This document shows, piece by piece, positions 23,372 through 32,084 of a DNA stretch of 64,000 nucleotides. The stretch is from contig NZ_JAAAFX010000001.1 in the NCBI RefSeq assembly GCF_019352895.1, positions 99,932-163,931 on the forward strand. Reading direction: 5' to 3'. Positions within the stretch are counted from its first letter, which is position 1; each line of letters opens with the position of its first letter. Under the pieces are notes generated by a model. It had not been told where the DNA came from. It saw only the letters and a program-made list of their open reading frames with translations, and did no database searches. The position numbers were made by a program, and so were the translations under genes. This DNA comes from Variovorax boronicumulans (GTDB taxonomy: Bacteria; Pseudomonadota; Gammaproteobacteria; Burkholderiales; Burkholderiaceae_C).

Positions 23372-24337
23372 ATGTGGAAGATTTGGTTCGTGAGTATCAA
23401 CTTTGCCGTTGCCATTTGGGTCGTATTTGATATTCGAAAACGCCTTCTCCCTCCGGGAAAATGGCTGGCCGGCGCCTTTCTTTTCACCGTTGCTGCGTTG
23501 CCTGTCTATCTGGCAAGGACCGGCAGGGGGCGCCCAATATGTGCGGCGTCCGTCATCCTCTATGTCGTTGCGGTGCTTGCAGGAATGCCGTACGGCGTTT
23601 TTGAGAATATCGTCAAAACCAGTCCCTTCTGGAAACACGATGTGCACGGTGAGAAGCAGTTCATGGCGAGAAAATTGCCGGACGCTGTCTGGGAGAACAA
23701 ACGCATTCTGGCCGTTGGGACGTCGATCACCGCAGGTGCCGCCGCGCCCTACCGTGACGGCTTCGTCGACCGCGCTGTGAGGTGGCACGGTGCCACCCTT
23801 GTCAACGCCGCAGTCGGTTCGAGCGGCATCGTGTGGGATGGCAAGCGCGCCCGCAGCTTGGGCGCAACGAGGGCAGAGTTGACGGAGAAGGGTTTCGATC
23901 CTGATCAGTCCTTTGAAAGCCGGCTATTGGGCAAACGGGTCGATCTCGTGCTGTTCGATCATGGTTACAACGACCGTGACCACCCCCTGGGCAGCATCGA
24001 CGACCAGACGCCCTCGACCTTGTACGGCGCCTATAACCGGGTCATCAAGGCGCTGCTGGCCGAGCAGCCGGACGTCCAGATGGTCTTCATCACCCCTCCG
24101 ACGCTGCTGACGCCTTACAGCGCGGGGAGGGACGAACACACAGGCACGGCGGCGGTACGAGAGGCGGTCTTTGCTATTGCAAAGAAGTACGACAGTCGTG
24201 TGCTCGACATGACGCATCTCGCCGGGTTCGACCGGGCAGACATGGATGCGGGCGCATTCCTCGACTCCGTGCATCCCGTCGGCGCCAGCCACCACCGCAT
24301 GGCGCATGTGTTGCAGCGCTTCCTGGCGGACTTTTGA
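23372..24337 (+). CDS. Membrane-anchored SGNH-hydrolase-like protein
   Basis: 321 residues from ATG 23372 (MWKIWF). Two N-terminal transmembrane helices (about 2-22 and 30-52, with a third hydrophobic stretch near 60-80) are followed by an extracytoplasmic domain with SGNH blocks: AVGTSITAG (block I, with GTS instead of GDS), DHGYNDRD (block III with GxND), and DSVHPVG (block V, Asp-His). Such enzymes act on O-acyl groups of glycans or lipids. At the prophage edge it could modify the surface of the lysogen, but this is inference. Base composition is lower in GC than the flanking genes. Confidence 0.72.
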   Translation: MWKIWFVSINFAVAIWVVFDIRKRLLPPGKWLAGAFLFTVAALPVYLARTGRGRPICAASVILYVVAVLAGMPYGVFENIVKTSPFWKHDVHGEKQFMARKLPDAVWENKRILAVGTSITAGAAAPYRDGFVDRAVRWHGATLVNAAVGSSGIVWDGKRARSLGATRAELTEKGFDPDQSFESRLLGKRVDLVLFDHGYNDRDHPLGSIDDQTPSTLYGAYNRVIKALLAEQPDVQMVFITPPTLLTPYSAGRDEHTGTAAVREAVFAIAKKYDSRVLDMTHLAGFDRADMDAGAFLDSVHPVGASHHRMAHVLQRFLADF

Positions 24338-24898
24338 GGCGCGTGAAACGTCCTGATTGGCTGCGCAGTCGTTCGCCATTTGGAATGGCAAGCTTGAACC
24401 GTTATCGAAGAATTCCTTTCAGCGCCGCGGCGTCAATCGGGGCTGCGGGACGTTCCAATGCACGTGAAGACAGTCGGTCTTGCCTCATCGAAAGTCGAAT
24501 GGTTTTGACGGCGGATGCACCGGTGCACGAAGCTTGAAGACATTCCCGGCCACGGTGTGGTCCTGAACTGCCTGCGACGGCTGATGCCGGACCTGAAGCC
24601 GTGCTCGCGTTCCGCAGTGGATTCTTTTCAATTTCGGCGGGGAGGACGGCAATGCCCGGGCGTTCGCGCAGGCTTGTCATCAGGCACGACAGGGCGTCCA
24701 GTCGCCGTCCTTGATCGCGTCCTTCGGGCTTGGGCGCTCTGGCCGCGTGCGGCTTTCGTCGACCAGCGCCCACATCGCGCAGGAGGGCGAGCTCTTTGAA
24801 GGTGGCCAACTCGCGCACAGAGGGCTCGTCGTGAACGCATTGAAGGTTCTGCAAAAGCCGGCGCGACGGGGCGTGCTTCGTCTGTGGCTGTCCCGTCC
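24338..24898. other. 561-base gap, no convincing gene
   Basis: Reading frames here are short, lack good starts, and resemble no family I know. One minus-strand frame reads in a protein-like manner (DEPSVRELATFKELALLRDVG) and may be a decayed gene remnant. This is the likely region of the prophage-chromosome junction, but no attachment repeat could be identified. Confidence 0.4.
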
Positions 24899-26290
24899 CT
24901 ACATCACCGTCGCATGCGGATGCAGCGGATGCGCCAGCGTGTCGGCGATCAGCCGCAGCGCATGGTCGCAGGCTTCGCGCGACATCGGGCCGCCCAGGCA
25001 GATGCGCACCGCCTCGGGCGGGGCGCCGTCGGTGGAGAAGGCCGCGCTCGCGACCACGCCCACGTTCTGCGAGCGCAGGTAGGAGGCGAACTCCACCGTG
25101 CTCCAGGCCGAACTCAGCGGCAGCCACAGATGGAAGCCCTCGCTCGGCGCACCGACGCCGTAGGCGCCCAGGTGGCGGGCCGCCATGGCCTGCCGCACCG
25201 CCGATTCGCCGCGCACGGCCTGCAGCATCGCGTCGGCGGTGCCGTCCTCGACCCACAGCGTCGCCAGCGCGTTGGTGATCGGCGAGGCCATCACGGTGGT
25301 GGCGCGCAGCGCACCCGCGAGGCGCTGCGACTGCCGCGCGCTGGGTGAACGCACGTAGGCATTGCGCAGGCCCGCGCCCAGCGTCTTGGAAAAACCGGTG
25401 ATGTAGTAGGTGAGCTCGGGCGCGAGCGTGGCGATGGCCGGTGGCATCTGGCGCGGCAGCAGGCCGTAGGCGTCGTCCTCGATGATCGGGATCGCATAGC
25501 GCAGCGCGATGTCGGCCAGCGCTTCGCGCCGCGCGCGCGAGACGGTGGCGGTGGTCGGGTTGTTGAGCGTGGGGTTGATGCACAGCGCCTTGGGCTTGAG
25601 CGTCTTGCAGGCGTGCTCGAAGGATTCGCCGATCGGCCCTTCCTCGTCGAGCGGCAGCGCATGCAGCTGGATGCCCAGCTGCGTGGCGATGGCCTTCACG
25701 CCGGGATAGGTCAGCGCCTCGACGCAGATCAGCTCGCCGGGCCGCGCGAGCTGCGAGAACAGCGCGGTCAGCACGCTGTGGATGCCGGGGCACACCAGCA
25801 GCTGGTCGATCCTGCAGTCGGGGATGCGCGCGCGGAGCCACTGCATGCCGGCCTCGCGGTCGCGCGGCGTGCCGCCGAAGTCCTGGTAGCGCAGCAGGTC
25901 GTAGGAGGCGGTGTCGCGCATCACGCGCGCCGCGCTGGTCTGCATGCGGTCGAGCAGCGCCGCGTCCTGCGGCTCGGGCGGCAGGTTCATCGACATCTCG
26001 GCGCCGCCGCCGCCGCGCAGCGGCACGCCCGGGCTGGTGCCGCGGATGAAGGTGCCGGTGCCCGAGCGCGAATCGATCAGCCCGCGCTTGCGCGCCTCGG
26101 CATAGCCGCGCGCCACCGTCGTGTAGTTCAGGCGCAGGTCGGCCGCCAGGTCGCGCAGCGTGGGCAGCCTGTCGCGGGCCGTGAGACGGCCCGTGCGGAT
26201 GTCCTCGGCAATCAGGTCGGCGAGCAGCAGGTAGGCCGGCTTGTCGCTGGCTTCCAGCCGCTTCTGCCAGTGCTGGGTGGTCTTGTCCAT
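24899..26290 (-). CDS. MocR-type PLP-dependent transcription regulator
   Basis: 463 residues from ATG 26290. The N-terminal winged-helix domain of the GntR family (LLLADLIAEDIRTGRLTARDRLPTLRDLAADL) spans about 1-80. It is joined to an aminotransferase-like domain: LTYPGVKA, INPTLNNPTT, IIEDDAYG and the PLP lysine in GFSKTLGAGLR (Lys302). MocR regulators use PLP and an amino-compound ligand to control a neighbouring operon. Divergent from the Nit1C cluster, it is the likely regulator. The ligand is not known. Confidence 0.9.
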   Translation of the reverse strand: MDKTTQHWQKRLEASDKPAYLLLADLIAEDIRTGRLTARDRLPTLRDLAADLRLNYTTVARGYAEARKRGLIDSRSGTGTFIRGTSPGVPLRGGGGAEMSMNLPPEPQDAALLDRMQTSAARVMRDTASYDLLRYQDFGGTPRDREAGMQWLRARIPDCRIDQLLVCPGIHSVLTALFSQLARPGELICVEALTYPGVKAIATQLGIQLHALPLDEEGPIGESFEHACKTLKPKALCINPTLNNPTTATVSRARREALADIALRYAIPIIEDDAYGLLPRQMPPAIATLAPELTYYITGFSKTLGAGLRNAYVRSPSARQSQRLAGALRATTVMASPITNALATLWVEDGTADAMLQAVRGESAVRQAMAARHLGAYGVGAPSEGFHLWLPLSSAWSTVEFASYLRSQNVGVVASAAFSTDGAPPEAVRICLGGPMSREACDHALRLIADTLAHPLHPHATVM

Positions 26291-26307
26291 CGCGTGCTCC
26301 GTCGAAG

Positions 26308-26556
26308 TTGATCGCATGGCTTGATCGGATCGATCGGAGGTGATGAACGCATGAAGCGTGCCGCCGGCAGAGGGCGGGAATGCATGGATCGTGTGCATCC
26401 GCATCCAATGATCGGGTGCATTGATTGCACGGAAATGCATCAAACGGGTGCGGCGCGGCAGCCGGCGATAGGCCCGGAGGCGCCCACGACATGCGGCGCG
26501 AAATTCTTTTCGGGTCCGCATGGCGCACGCCTGCTGATTGATCGCGCATTGATCGC
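26308..26556. promoter_or_regulatory. Repeated operator motifs between MocR gene and Nit1C operon
   Basis: Two motif types recur. TTGATCG occurs at 26308, 26321, 26538 and 26549, with the two pairs spaced 13 and 11 bases apart and all in the same orientation. A TGCA-based set lies between (TGCATGGATCG at 26381, GTGCATCC at 26393, GTGCATTGATTGCAC dyad at 26416-26430, ATGCAT at 26435). Same-orientation repeats are typical MocR-binding sites. The gap 26291-26646 has no gene. Confidence 0.5.
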
Positions 26557-26596
26557 ACGCCGCGGCAACGGAGGTGGCACACCGCATGCGAAAGAG

Positions 26597-26617
26597 AAGG
26601 GCGCGCAAGCCCTTTTT
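26597..26617 (+). terminator. Leader hairpin with T-tract (attenuator candidate)
   Basis: A 6-bp perfect stem (26597-26602 with 26609-26614) is followed by TTTTT and lies 29 bases before the first Nit1C start codon. Position suggests control by premature termination; no antiterminator arm could be identified with certainty. Confidence 0.4.
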
Positions 26618-26646
26618 CTTTCATCCATCCCTCAACGGAGTCCCGC

Positions 26647-27129
26647 ATGCCCCAAGTCACCAAAGCCCCCAACGTCACCGGCGAACACCTGGTCGACTAC
26701 GAACAGAAAGTCTTCGAGGACGTGAAGGCCGACCCCGGCGAGAAGGCGCTGGTCACCTTCCACACCGTGGCCTTTGAAGGCTCGATCGGTTTCGTCAACC
26801 TGCTGCAGGCCACGCGCCTCAAGCGCAAGGGCTACGAGACCTCGGTGCTGCTCTACGGCCCGGGCGTCACGCTGGGCGTGCAGCGCGGCTTCCCCACGCT
26901 GGGCGACGAGGCCTTTCCAGGCCACCAGAACTTCAACAAGCAGATCGTCAAGTTCATGGAGGAGGGCGGCAAGGTCTACGCCTGCCGCTTCGCGCTGCAG
27001 GCGCTGTACGGCCATGGTGAAGGCGCGCTGATCCCGGGCATCACGCCGATCAACCCGCTCGACGTGCTGGACATCGTGCTGCTGCACAAGAAGGCCGGCG
27101 CGGTGATCCTCGACACCTGGACGCTCTGA
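26647..27129 (+). CDS. MSMEG_0572/Sll0783 family nitrogen-starvation protein
   Basis: 160 residues, soluble. The sequence [44 protein letters not shown] belongs to the Sll0783/MSMEG_0572 family, which accompanies Nit1-type nitrilases. The fold looks like DsrE/DsrF sulfur-relay proteins (strand-GPGV loop). A conserved cysteine is present at the KVYACRFAL strand. First gene of the cluster, RBS GGAG at 26637-26640. Function not established; in Synechocystis, the sll0783 cluster responds to nitrogen starvation. Confidence 0.88.
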   Translation: MPQVTKAPNVTGEHLVDYEQKVFEDVKADPGEKALVTFHTVAFEGSIGFVNLLQATRLKRKGYETSVLLYGPGVTLGVQRGFPTLGDEAFPGHQNFNKQIVKFMEEGGKVYACRFALQALYGHGEGALIPGITPINPLDVLDIVLLHKKAGAVILDTWTL

Positions 27130-27131
27130 TC

Positions 27132-28181
27132 ATGAGCCGGATCGTCCGCGCTGCCGCAGTCCAGATCGCGCCCGACTTCGAGAACGTCGACGGCACCCTG
27201 AACCGGGTGTGCGCGGCGATCGACGAGGCCGGCGCCCAGGGCGCGCAACTGGTGGTCTTCCCCGAGACCTTCGTGCCCTACTACCCCTACTTCTCCTTCG
27301 TGCAGCCGCCGGTGCTCCAGGGCCCGGCGCACCTGCGGCTGATGGAACGCGCGGTGGTGGTGCCGGGGCCGGTCACGCTGGCGGTGGCCGAGCGGGCACG
27401 CGCCCACGGCATGGTGGTGCTGCTGGGCGTGAACGAGCGCGACCATGGCAGCCTCTACAACACGCAGCTGCTGTTCGACGCCGACGGCACGCTGGCGCTC
27501 AAGCGCCGCAAGATCACGCCGACGTACCACGAGCGGATGGTCTGGGGCCAGGGCGATGCGGCGGGGCTGAAGGTGGTCGACACCGCCGTCGGGCGCGTGG
27601 GCGCGCTGGCCTGCTGGGAGCACTACAACCCGCTCGCGCGCTATGCGCTGATGGCGCAGCACGAGGAGATCCACTGCGCGCAGTTCCCCGGCTCGCTGGT
27701 CGGTCCGATCTTCGCCGAGCAGATGGAGGTCGCCATCCGCCATCACGCGCTCGAGTCGGGCTGCTTCGTCGTCAACGCGACGGGCTGGCTCGGCGAGGCG
27801 CAGATCCAGGCCATCACGCCCGATGCGGGCCTGCAGAAGGCGCTGCGCGGCGGCTGCCACACGGCCATCGTCTCGCCCGAAGGCAAGCACCTCGCTGCGC
27901 CGCTGACCGAAGGCGAGGGCATGGTCATCGCCGACCTCGACATGGCGCTGATCAGCAAGCGCAAGCGAATGATGGATTCGGTGGGCCACTACGCGCGGCC
28001 CGAACTGCTGAGCCTGGCCATCAACGACCGACCCGCCGCCACCACCTTCGCGATGCCGACGGGCGCCCCTGCTTCTTCTTCGTTCCCTTCCAACGGAATC
28101 AAACCCCATGACCACGACAGCCTCTCCCTCCAGCCGGCAGTTGATGACCGAGTTGCAGTCCTTCGGGTTGCGGCTGGCTGA
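27132..28181 (+). CDS. Nit6803-type (Nit1) nitrilase
   Basis: 349 residues. Catalytic triad is present: Glu45 ([14 protein letters not shown]), Lys127 ([19 protein letters not shown]) and Cys161 ([18 protein letters not shown]). This enzyme class hydrolyses nitriles to acids and ammonia without a cofactor. The last about 37 residues read through the beginning of the next gene, with an overlap of 74 bases, and look like an out-of-frame translation of that gene rather than conserved protein. Starts 2 bases after the previous stop. Confidence 0.93.
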   Translation: MSRIVRAAAVQIAPDFENVDGTLNRVCAAIDEAGAQGAQLVVFPETFVPYYPYFSFVQPPVLQGPAHLRLMERAVVVPGPVTLAVAERARAHGMVVLLGVNERDHGSLYNTQLLFDADGTLALKRRKITPTYHERMVWGQGDAAGLKVVDTAVGRVGALACWEHYNPLARYALMAQHEEIHCAQFPGSLVGPIFAEQMEVAIRHHALESGCFVVNATGWLGEAQIQAITPDAGLQKALRGGCHTAIVSPEGKHLAAPLTEGEGMVIADLDMALISKRKRMMDSVGHYARPELLSLAINDRPAATTFAMPTGAPASSSFPSNGIKPHDHDSLSLQPAVDDRVAVLRVAAG

Positions 28182-29214
28182 TCCTTCGGCCGGCGCGGTC
28201 AGCCGCCGCGGCGGCGCGGGTCCGTCGGACCACAAGGCCGTGGTCGTCGACGGCCACACGATCATGGTGCCGGTGCACACCTCGACCGCGTGGCACTCGC
28301 CCTTCACCGCGCAGGCGCCCGATGCGCAGGGCCAGAGCACGCTCACGCGTGGCGCGATTCCCATCGCGCGCATCAGTTTCCCCAAGCAGCCGCGCTTCTA
28401 CGGCATGCAGACCTTCGATGGCGTGCCCTATTCGCACATCGCCACGCTGCACGGCAGCGACGTGCTGGCCACCACGGTGTTGCAGACCTGCATCCGCTAC
28501 GAGAGCCGCAGGAAGACCTGCAAGTTCTGCGCGATCGGCCAGTCGCTCGCGGCCGGCCGCACCATTGCCCGCAAGACGCCCGAGCAGCTGGCCGAAGTCG
28601 CGCGCGCCGCGGTGCTGCTCGACGGCGTGAAGCACATGGTGCTGACCACCGGCACGCCCAACGCCACCGACCGCGGCGCGCAGATCCTGTGCGAGAGCGC
28701 GTTCGCGATCAAGGCCGCGGTCGACATCCCGATCCAGGGCCAGTGCGAGCCGCCGGACGACGACCGCTGGTTCGCGCGCATGAAGGCGGCCGGCATCGAC
28801 ACGCTGGGCATGCATCTCGAGGTGGTCACGCCCGCCGTGCGCGCGCAGATCATGCCGGGCAAGGCCAGCGTGCCGATCTCGCGCTACATGAGCGCCTTCG
28901 AGGCCGCCGTGGGCGTGTTCGGCCGCGGCCAGGTCAGCACCTACATCCTGGCCGGTCTGGGCGACACGCGCGAGGCCATCCTCGAGATCTGCGATGCGCT
29001 GCTGGCGCTGGGCGTGTACCCCTTCGTGGTGCCCTTCGTGCCGATCAGCGGCACGCCGCTCGAAGACCATCCCGCGCCGACGCCCGCCTTCATGCAGTCG
29101 ATCCTGCAGCCGCTGGGCCAGCGCGTAGCCGCAGCCGGGCTGCGCTCGGGCGACATCAAGGCAGGGTGCGGCAAGTGCGGGGCGTGTTCGTCGCTGTCCG
29201 TCTACGAGAACTGA
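28108..29214 (+). CDS. MSMEG_0568 family radical SAM protein
   Basis: 368 residues. It is of the biotin synthase-like radical SAM family, but the cluster cysteines are spaced [14 protein letters not shown], so C-x9-C-x2-C (Cys128, Cys138, Cys141) instead of CX3CX2C. A C-terminal GCGKCGAC (Cys354, 357, 360) may hold an auxiliary cluster. The protein lacks a known substrate; it always accompanies Nit1-type nitrilases. ATG 28108 is inside the nitrilase gene; ATG 28144 is the alternative. It has no tight RBS. Confidence 0.88.
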   Translation: MTTTASPSSRQLMTELQSFGLRLADPSAGAVSRRGGAGPSDHKAVVVDGHTIMVPVHTSTAWHSPFTAQAPDAQGQSTLTRGAIPIARISFPKQPRFYGMQTFDGVPYSHIATLHGSDVLATTVLQTCIRYESRRKTCKFCAIGQSLAAGRTIARKTPEQLAEVARAAVLLDGVKHMVLTTGTPNATDRGAQILCESAFAIKAAVDIPIQGQCEPPDDDRWFARMKAAGIDTLGMHLEVVTPAVRAQIMPGKASVPISRYMSAFEAAVGVFGRGQVSTYILAGLGDTREAILEICDALLALGVYPFVVPFVPISGTPLEDHPAPTPAFMQSILQPLGQRVAAAGLRSGDIKAGCGKCGACSSLSVYEN

Positions 29215-29217
29215 ACC

Positions 29218-29817
29218 ATGTGTTGCATCGACGATGTAATCGAGCCCGTGGGGCACTACGCGCCCGTCGAGTTCCTGGTGCGCGAGGCCGTGCAGCCCTG
29301 GGAGCGCGACGAGGCCCATGCGCTGCGGCGCGCGGTGTTCTGCATCGAGCAGGGCCTGTTCATTGGCGACGACCGCGATGCCGTCGACGACCGCGCGCAG
29401 CTGCTGGTCGCGATGTCCTGCATCGGCGGCATGCCCGACCAGGTCGTGGGCACGGTGCGCATCCACGAGGAGACGCCGGGGGTGTGGTGGGGCTCGCGGC
29501 TTGCGGTGCACGCCGCCTTCCGCAGCCAGGGCCACCTGGGCGCGACGCTGATCCGGCTGGCCGTCACGCGCGCGCATGCGCAGGGCGCCCACGGCTTCAA
29601 GGCGCATGTGCAGGCGCAGAACGAGGCGCTGTTCCACAAGCTGCACTGGCGCACGACCGGCACGCTCGCGATCCATGGCCGGCCGCATGTGGCGATGCAG
29701 CCCGACTTCGCGCACTACCCGCCGTGCCATGACCCGGTGAGCGGCTTCGTGTCGCGGGCGCGTGCTTCTTTGCCCTGTCCCGCCGCGAGCGGGCAAGAGG
29801 GCCGCAGCCGTGGATAA
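29218..29817 (+). CDS. MSMEG_0567/Sll0786 family N-acetyltransferase
   Basis: 199 residues. GNAT features are present: HALRRAVFCIEQGLF at the N-terminus, VVGTVRIHEETPGVWWGSRLAV on the central strands and AFRSQGHLGATLIRLAV for acetyl-CoA binding. The last 20 residues (SRARASLPCPAASGQEGRSRG) are low complexity. It begins MCCID, with two cysteines, 3 bases after the radical SAM stop. The substrate is unknown; an amine intermediate of the pathway is likely from the neighbours. It overlaps the next gene by 8 bases. Confidence 0.85.
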   Translation: MCCIDDVIEPVGHYAPVEFLVREAVQPWERDEAHALRRAVFCIEQGLFIGDDRDAVDDRAQLLVAMSCIGGMPDQVVGTVRIHEETPGVWWGSRLAVHAAFRSQGHLGATLIRLAVTRAHAQGAHGFKAHVQAQNEALFHKLHWRTTGTLAIHGRPHVAMQPDFAHYPPCHDPVSGFVSRARASLPCPAASGQEGRSRG

Positions 29818-30871
29818 GCTTGCTTCTCACACCGAAGGCCCGGTGCCCTCACCCCAACCCTCCGCCGGAGGCAGCGGGGGAAATACCGAGGCGCTGCACG
29901 AGGTCGTCATCGCCCTGCGCGACAGCCGCGGCTTCGCCCACAAGCGCGACATCAGCGACATCGTGACCGCATTGGGCCAGGCGCTGCCCGGTGGCGGCGC
30001 GGACCTGGCCCAGGCCGTGCCGCTCGGTGACGACTGCGCGGCCATCCCCGATGGCCACGGCGGCTATCTGCTGTTCGCCATCGAGGGCCTGGTCGAGGAC
30101 TTCATCGAGCGCATGCCCTGGTTCGCGGGCTACGCGGGCGTGATGGTCAACGTGAGCGACATCTATGCGATGGGCGGTCGGCCGACGGCCGTGGTCGACG
30201 CGCTCTGGAGCGCGGGCATGCAGCCGGCCGACCAGATGCTCCAGGGCATGGCCGAGGCCTCGTCGAAATACGGCGTGCCGATCGTCGGCGGCCACAGCAA
30301 CAACCGCAGCGTGCGGCCGCAGCTCGCGGTCGCGATCCTCGGCCATGCGAAGAAGCTGCTGACCAGCTTCAGCGCGCGGCCCGGCGACCTGCTGCTGATG
30401 GCCATCGACCTGCGCGGCGCCTACCAGGAGCCCTTTCCCTACTGGAACGCATCGACCACCGCACCCGGCGCACGCCTGCGTGCCGACCTCGAACTGCTGC
30501 CCGCGCTGGCCGAGGCTGGCCTATGCGATGCGGCCAAGGACATCAGCATGGCCGGCGCCATCGGCACCACGCTGATGCTGCTCGAGTGTTCGAAGGTGGG
30601 CGCGACCCTCGACCTCGACGCGATCCCGCGGCCCGGGGGCGTGCCACTGCTGCGCTGGCTCACCTCCTTCCCGAGCTTCGGCTTCGTGCTCAGCGTGCGG
30701 CCCGAGGCGCTGGGCGAGGTGCTCACGCGCTTCGCGGCGCGCGACATCGCCTGCCAGGTCGTGGGCGAGGTCGACGACAGCCGCACGCTGATGCTGAAGC
30801 AGGGCGACGCGCGCCAGCTGCTGTGGGACCTGAACACCGATGCCTTCATCGGCGAGGCCCGCCATGCGTGA
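29810..30871 (+). CDS. Sll0787 family AIR-synthase-like protein
   Basis: 353 residues from GTG 29810, with AGAGGG upstream. It is a PurM/ThiL-like ATP-binding protein: PLGDDCAAIPDGHGGYLLFAIEGL (ATP phosphate site), GVMVNVSDIYAMGGRPTAVVDALWS, and SMAGAIGTTLMLLECSKVG in the second half. Relatives (PurM, SelD, HypE, ThiL) activate substrates by phosphorylation. Residues about 10-25 (VPSPQPSAGGSGGN) are encoded by a dispersed intergenic repeat and are probably not part of the fold. Its stop overlaps the next start by 8 bases. Confidence 0.88.
   Translation: MDKLASHTEGPVPSPQPSAGGSGGNTEALHEVVIALRDSRGFAHKRDISDIVTALGQALPGGGADLAQAVPLGDDCAAIPDGHGGYLLFAIEGLVEDFIERMPWFAGYAGVMVNVSDIYAMGGRPTAVVDALWSAGMQPADQMLQGMAEASSKYGVPIVGGHSNNRSVRPQLAVAILGHAKKLLTSFSARPGDLLLMAIDLRGAYQEPFPYWNASTTAPGARLRADLELLPALAEAGLCDAAKDISMAGAIGTTLMLLECSKVGATLDLDAIPRPGGVPLLRWLTSFPSFGFVLSVRPEALGEVLTRFAARDIACQVVGEVDDSRTLMLKQGDARQLLWDLNTDAFIGEARHA
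29847..29882 (+). repeat. CCCCAACCCTC-type repeat inside coding sequence
   Basis: CCCTCACCCCAACCCTCCG...GGAGGCAGCGGGGG resembles the two copies in the urtA-urtB gap (59921-59957 and 60001-60036). Here it is translated as the N-terminal part of the AIR-synthase-like protein. Confidence 0.6.
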
Positions 30872-32072
30872 CGCACCGCTCAAGATCGGCCTGCTCACCC
30901 ATTCGGTCAACCCGCGGGGTGGCGTGGTCCACACGCTCGAGCTCGCGCATGCGTTGCACGATGCGGGCCACGACGTGACGGTGATGGCGCCCGCATCGCC
31001 AGGCCAGAAATTCTTCCGGCCGGTGTGCTGTGCCACGCGGCTGATCCCGGTCGACGCTGTGCCGCGCGACATGGTGGCGATGGTGGGGTCGCGCATCGAG
31101 GCCTTCACCGCGTCCATCGGCGCACTGCTCGAGACCGCGCGTTTCGACGTGCTGCACACGCACGACCCGATCGGGGGCAATGCGCTGGCCAACCTGGTGG
31201 ACGCGGAGCGCATCGAGGGCTTCGTGCGCACGGTGCACCACCTCGAGGTCTTCGACGACGTGCAGCTCATGCGCTGGCAGTCGCGCGGTTTCCAGGCCGC
31301 GCGCCAGGTATTCTGCGTCAGCCGACTCTGGCAACGCATGCTGTCCGAGCAACATGGCGTGAACGCCGCCGAGGTGCGCAACGGCCTGCAGCGCGGTCGC
31401 TTCAGTCCGCTGCGGCAAGCCACCGACGCGGCACTCGCGCAGCGCCTGGGCGTGCGCACGGGCGCGCCCGTGGTGCTCGCGCTGGGCGGCATCGAGGCGC
31501 GCAAGAACACGGTGCGGCTGCTGCAGGCCTTCGTGCTGCTGCGCGCCCGCTGGCCGGAGGCGCAGCTCGTGATCGCGGGCGGTGCGAGCCTGCTCGACCA
31601 TGCGCCGTACGCACGCGAGTTCGGGGCCTTGGCGCGGGCCAGCGGCCTGGCCGTCGGCCCGGGCGCACCCATCGTGCGCACCGGCGCGCTGCCCGACGAG
31701 GACATCCCCGCGCTCTACCGGCTGGCCGACGTGGTGGCGATGCCCTCGCTCAACGAGGGCTTCGGCCTGGTCACGCTGGAAGCGCTGGCCAGCGGCGTGC
31801 CGATCGTCGTGTCGCGCATCGCGCCCTTCACCGAGTATCTCGAAGAGGCCGATGCGTACTGGGCCGACCCGCTGCGTTCGGCCTCCATCGCGCAAGCGCT
31901 GACGGCCGCGCTCGCGTCACGCTCGTCGGCACAAACCGCGGCGATCGCGGCAAACGCCGCGCGCTTGGGCGCCACCTTCGGCTGGACCGCGAGCGCGGCC
32001 CGTCATGTGCAGCTCTACCGCGAGGGCCTGCACGGCAGCGCCGCGCTCGCCGAGCGATCCATCTTTTCTTGA
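30864..32072 (+). CDS. MSMEG_0565 family glycosyltransferase
   Basis: 402 residues from ATG 30864. GT-B fold of the GT4 type: KIGLLTHSVNPRGGVVHTLELAHAL at the N-terminus, FDVLHTHDPIGG, and the C-terminal donor site LADVVAMPSLNEGFGLVTLEALASGVPIVVS with the E-x7-E element. Conserved in Nit1C clusters, it implies that a sugar-containing intermediate or product is made. It overlaps the preceding gene. Confidence 0.88.
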   Translation: MRDAPLKIGLLTHSVNPRGGVVHTLELAHALHDAGHDVTVMAPASPGQKFFRPVCCATRLIPVDAVPRDMVAMVGSRIEAFTASIGALLETARFDVLHTHDPIGGNALANLVDAERIEGFVRTVHHLEVFDDVQLMRWQSRGFQAARQVFCVSRLWQRMLSEQHGVNAAEVRNGLQRGRFSPLRQATDAALAQRLGVRTGAPVVLALGGIEARKNTVRLLQAFVLLRARWPEAQLVIAGGASLLDHAPYAREFGALARASGLAVGPGAPIVRTGALPDEDIPALYRLADVVAMPSLNEGFGLVTLEALASGVPIVVSRIAPFTEYLEEADAYWADPLRSASIAQALTAALASRSSAQTAAIAANAARLGATFGWTASAARHVQLYREGLHGSAALAERSIFS

Positions 32073-32084
32073 GGACCCGTTCCC

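Noticed and set aside
24402..24898. Possible transposase remnant on the minus strand
   Set aside because: The reading is protein-like in a short segment only. No DDE motif, no inverted repeats and no family resemblance could be named, so no mobile element was called.
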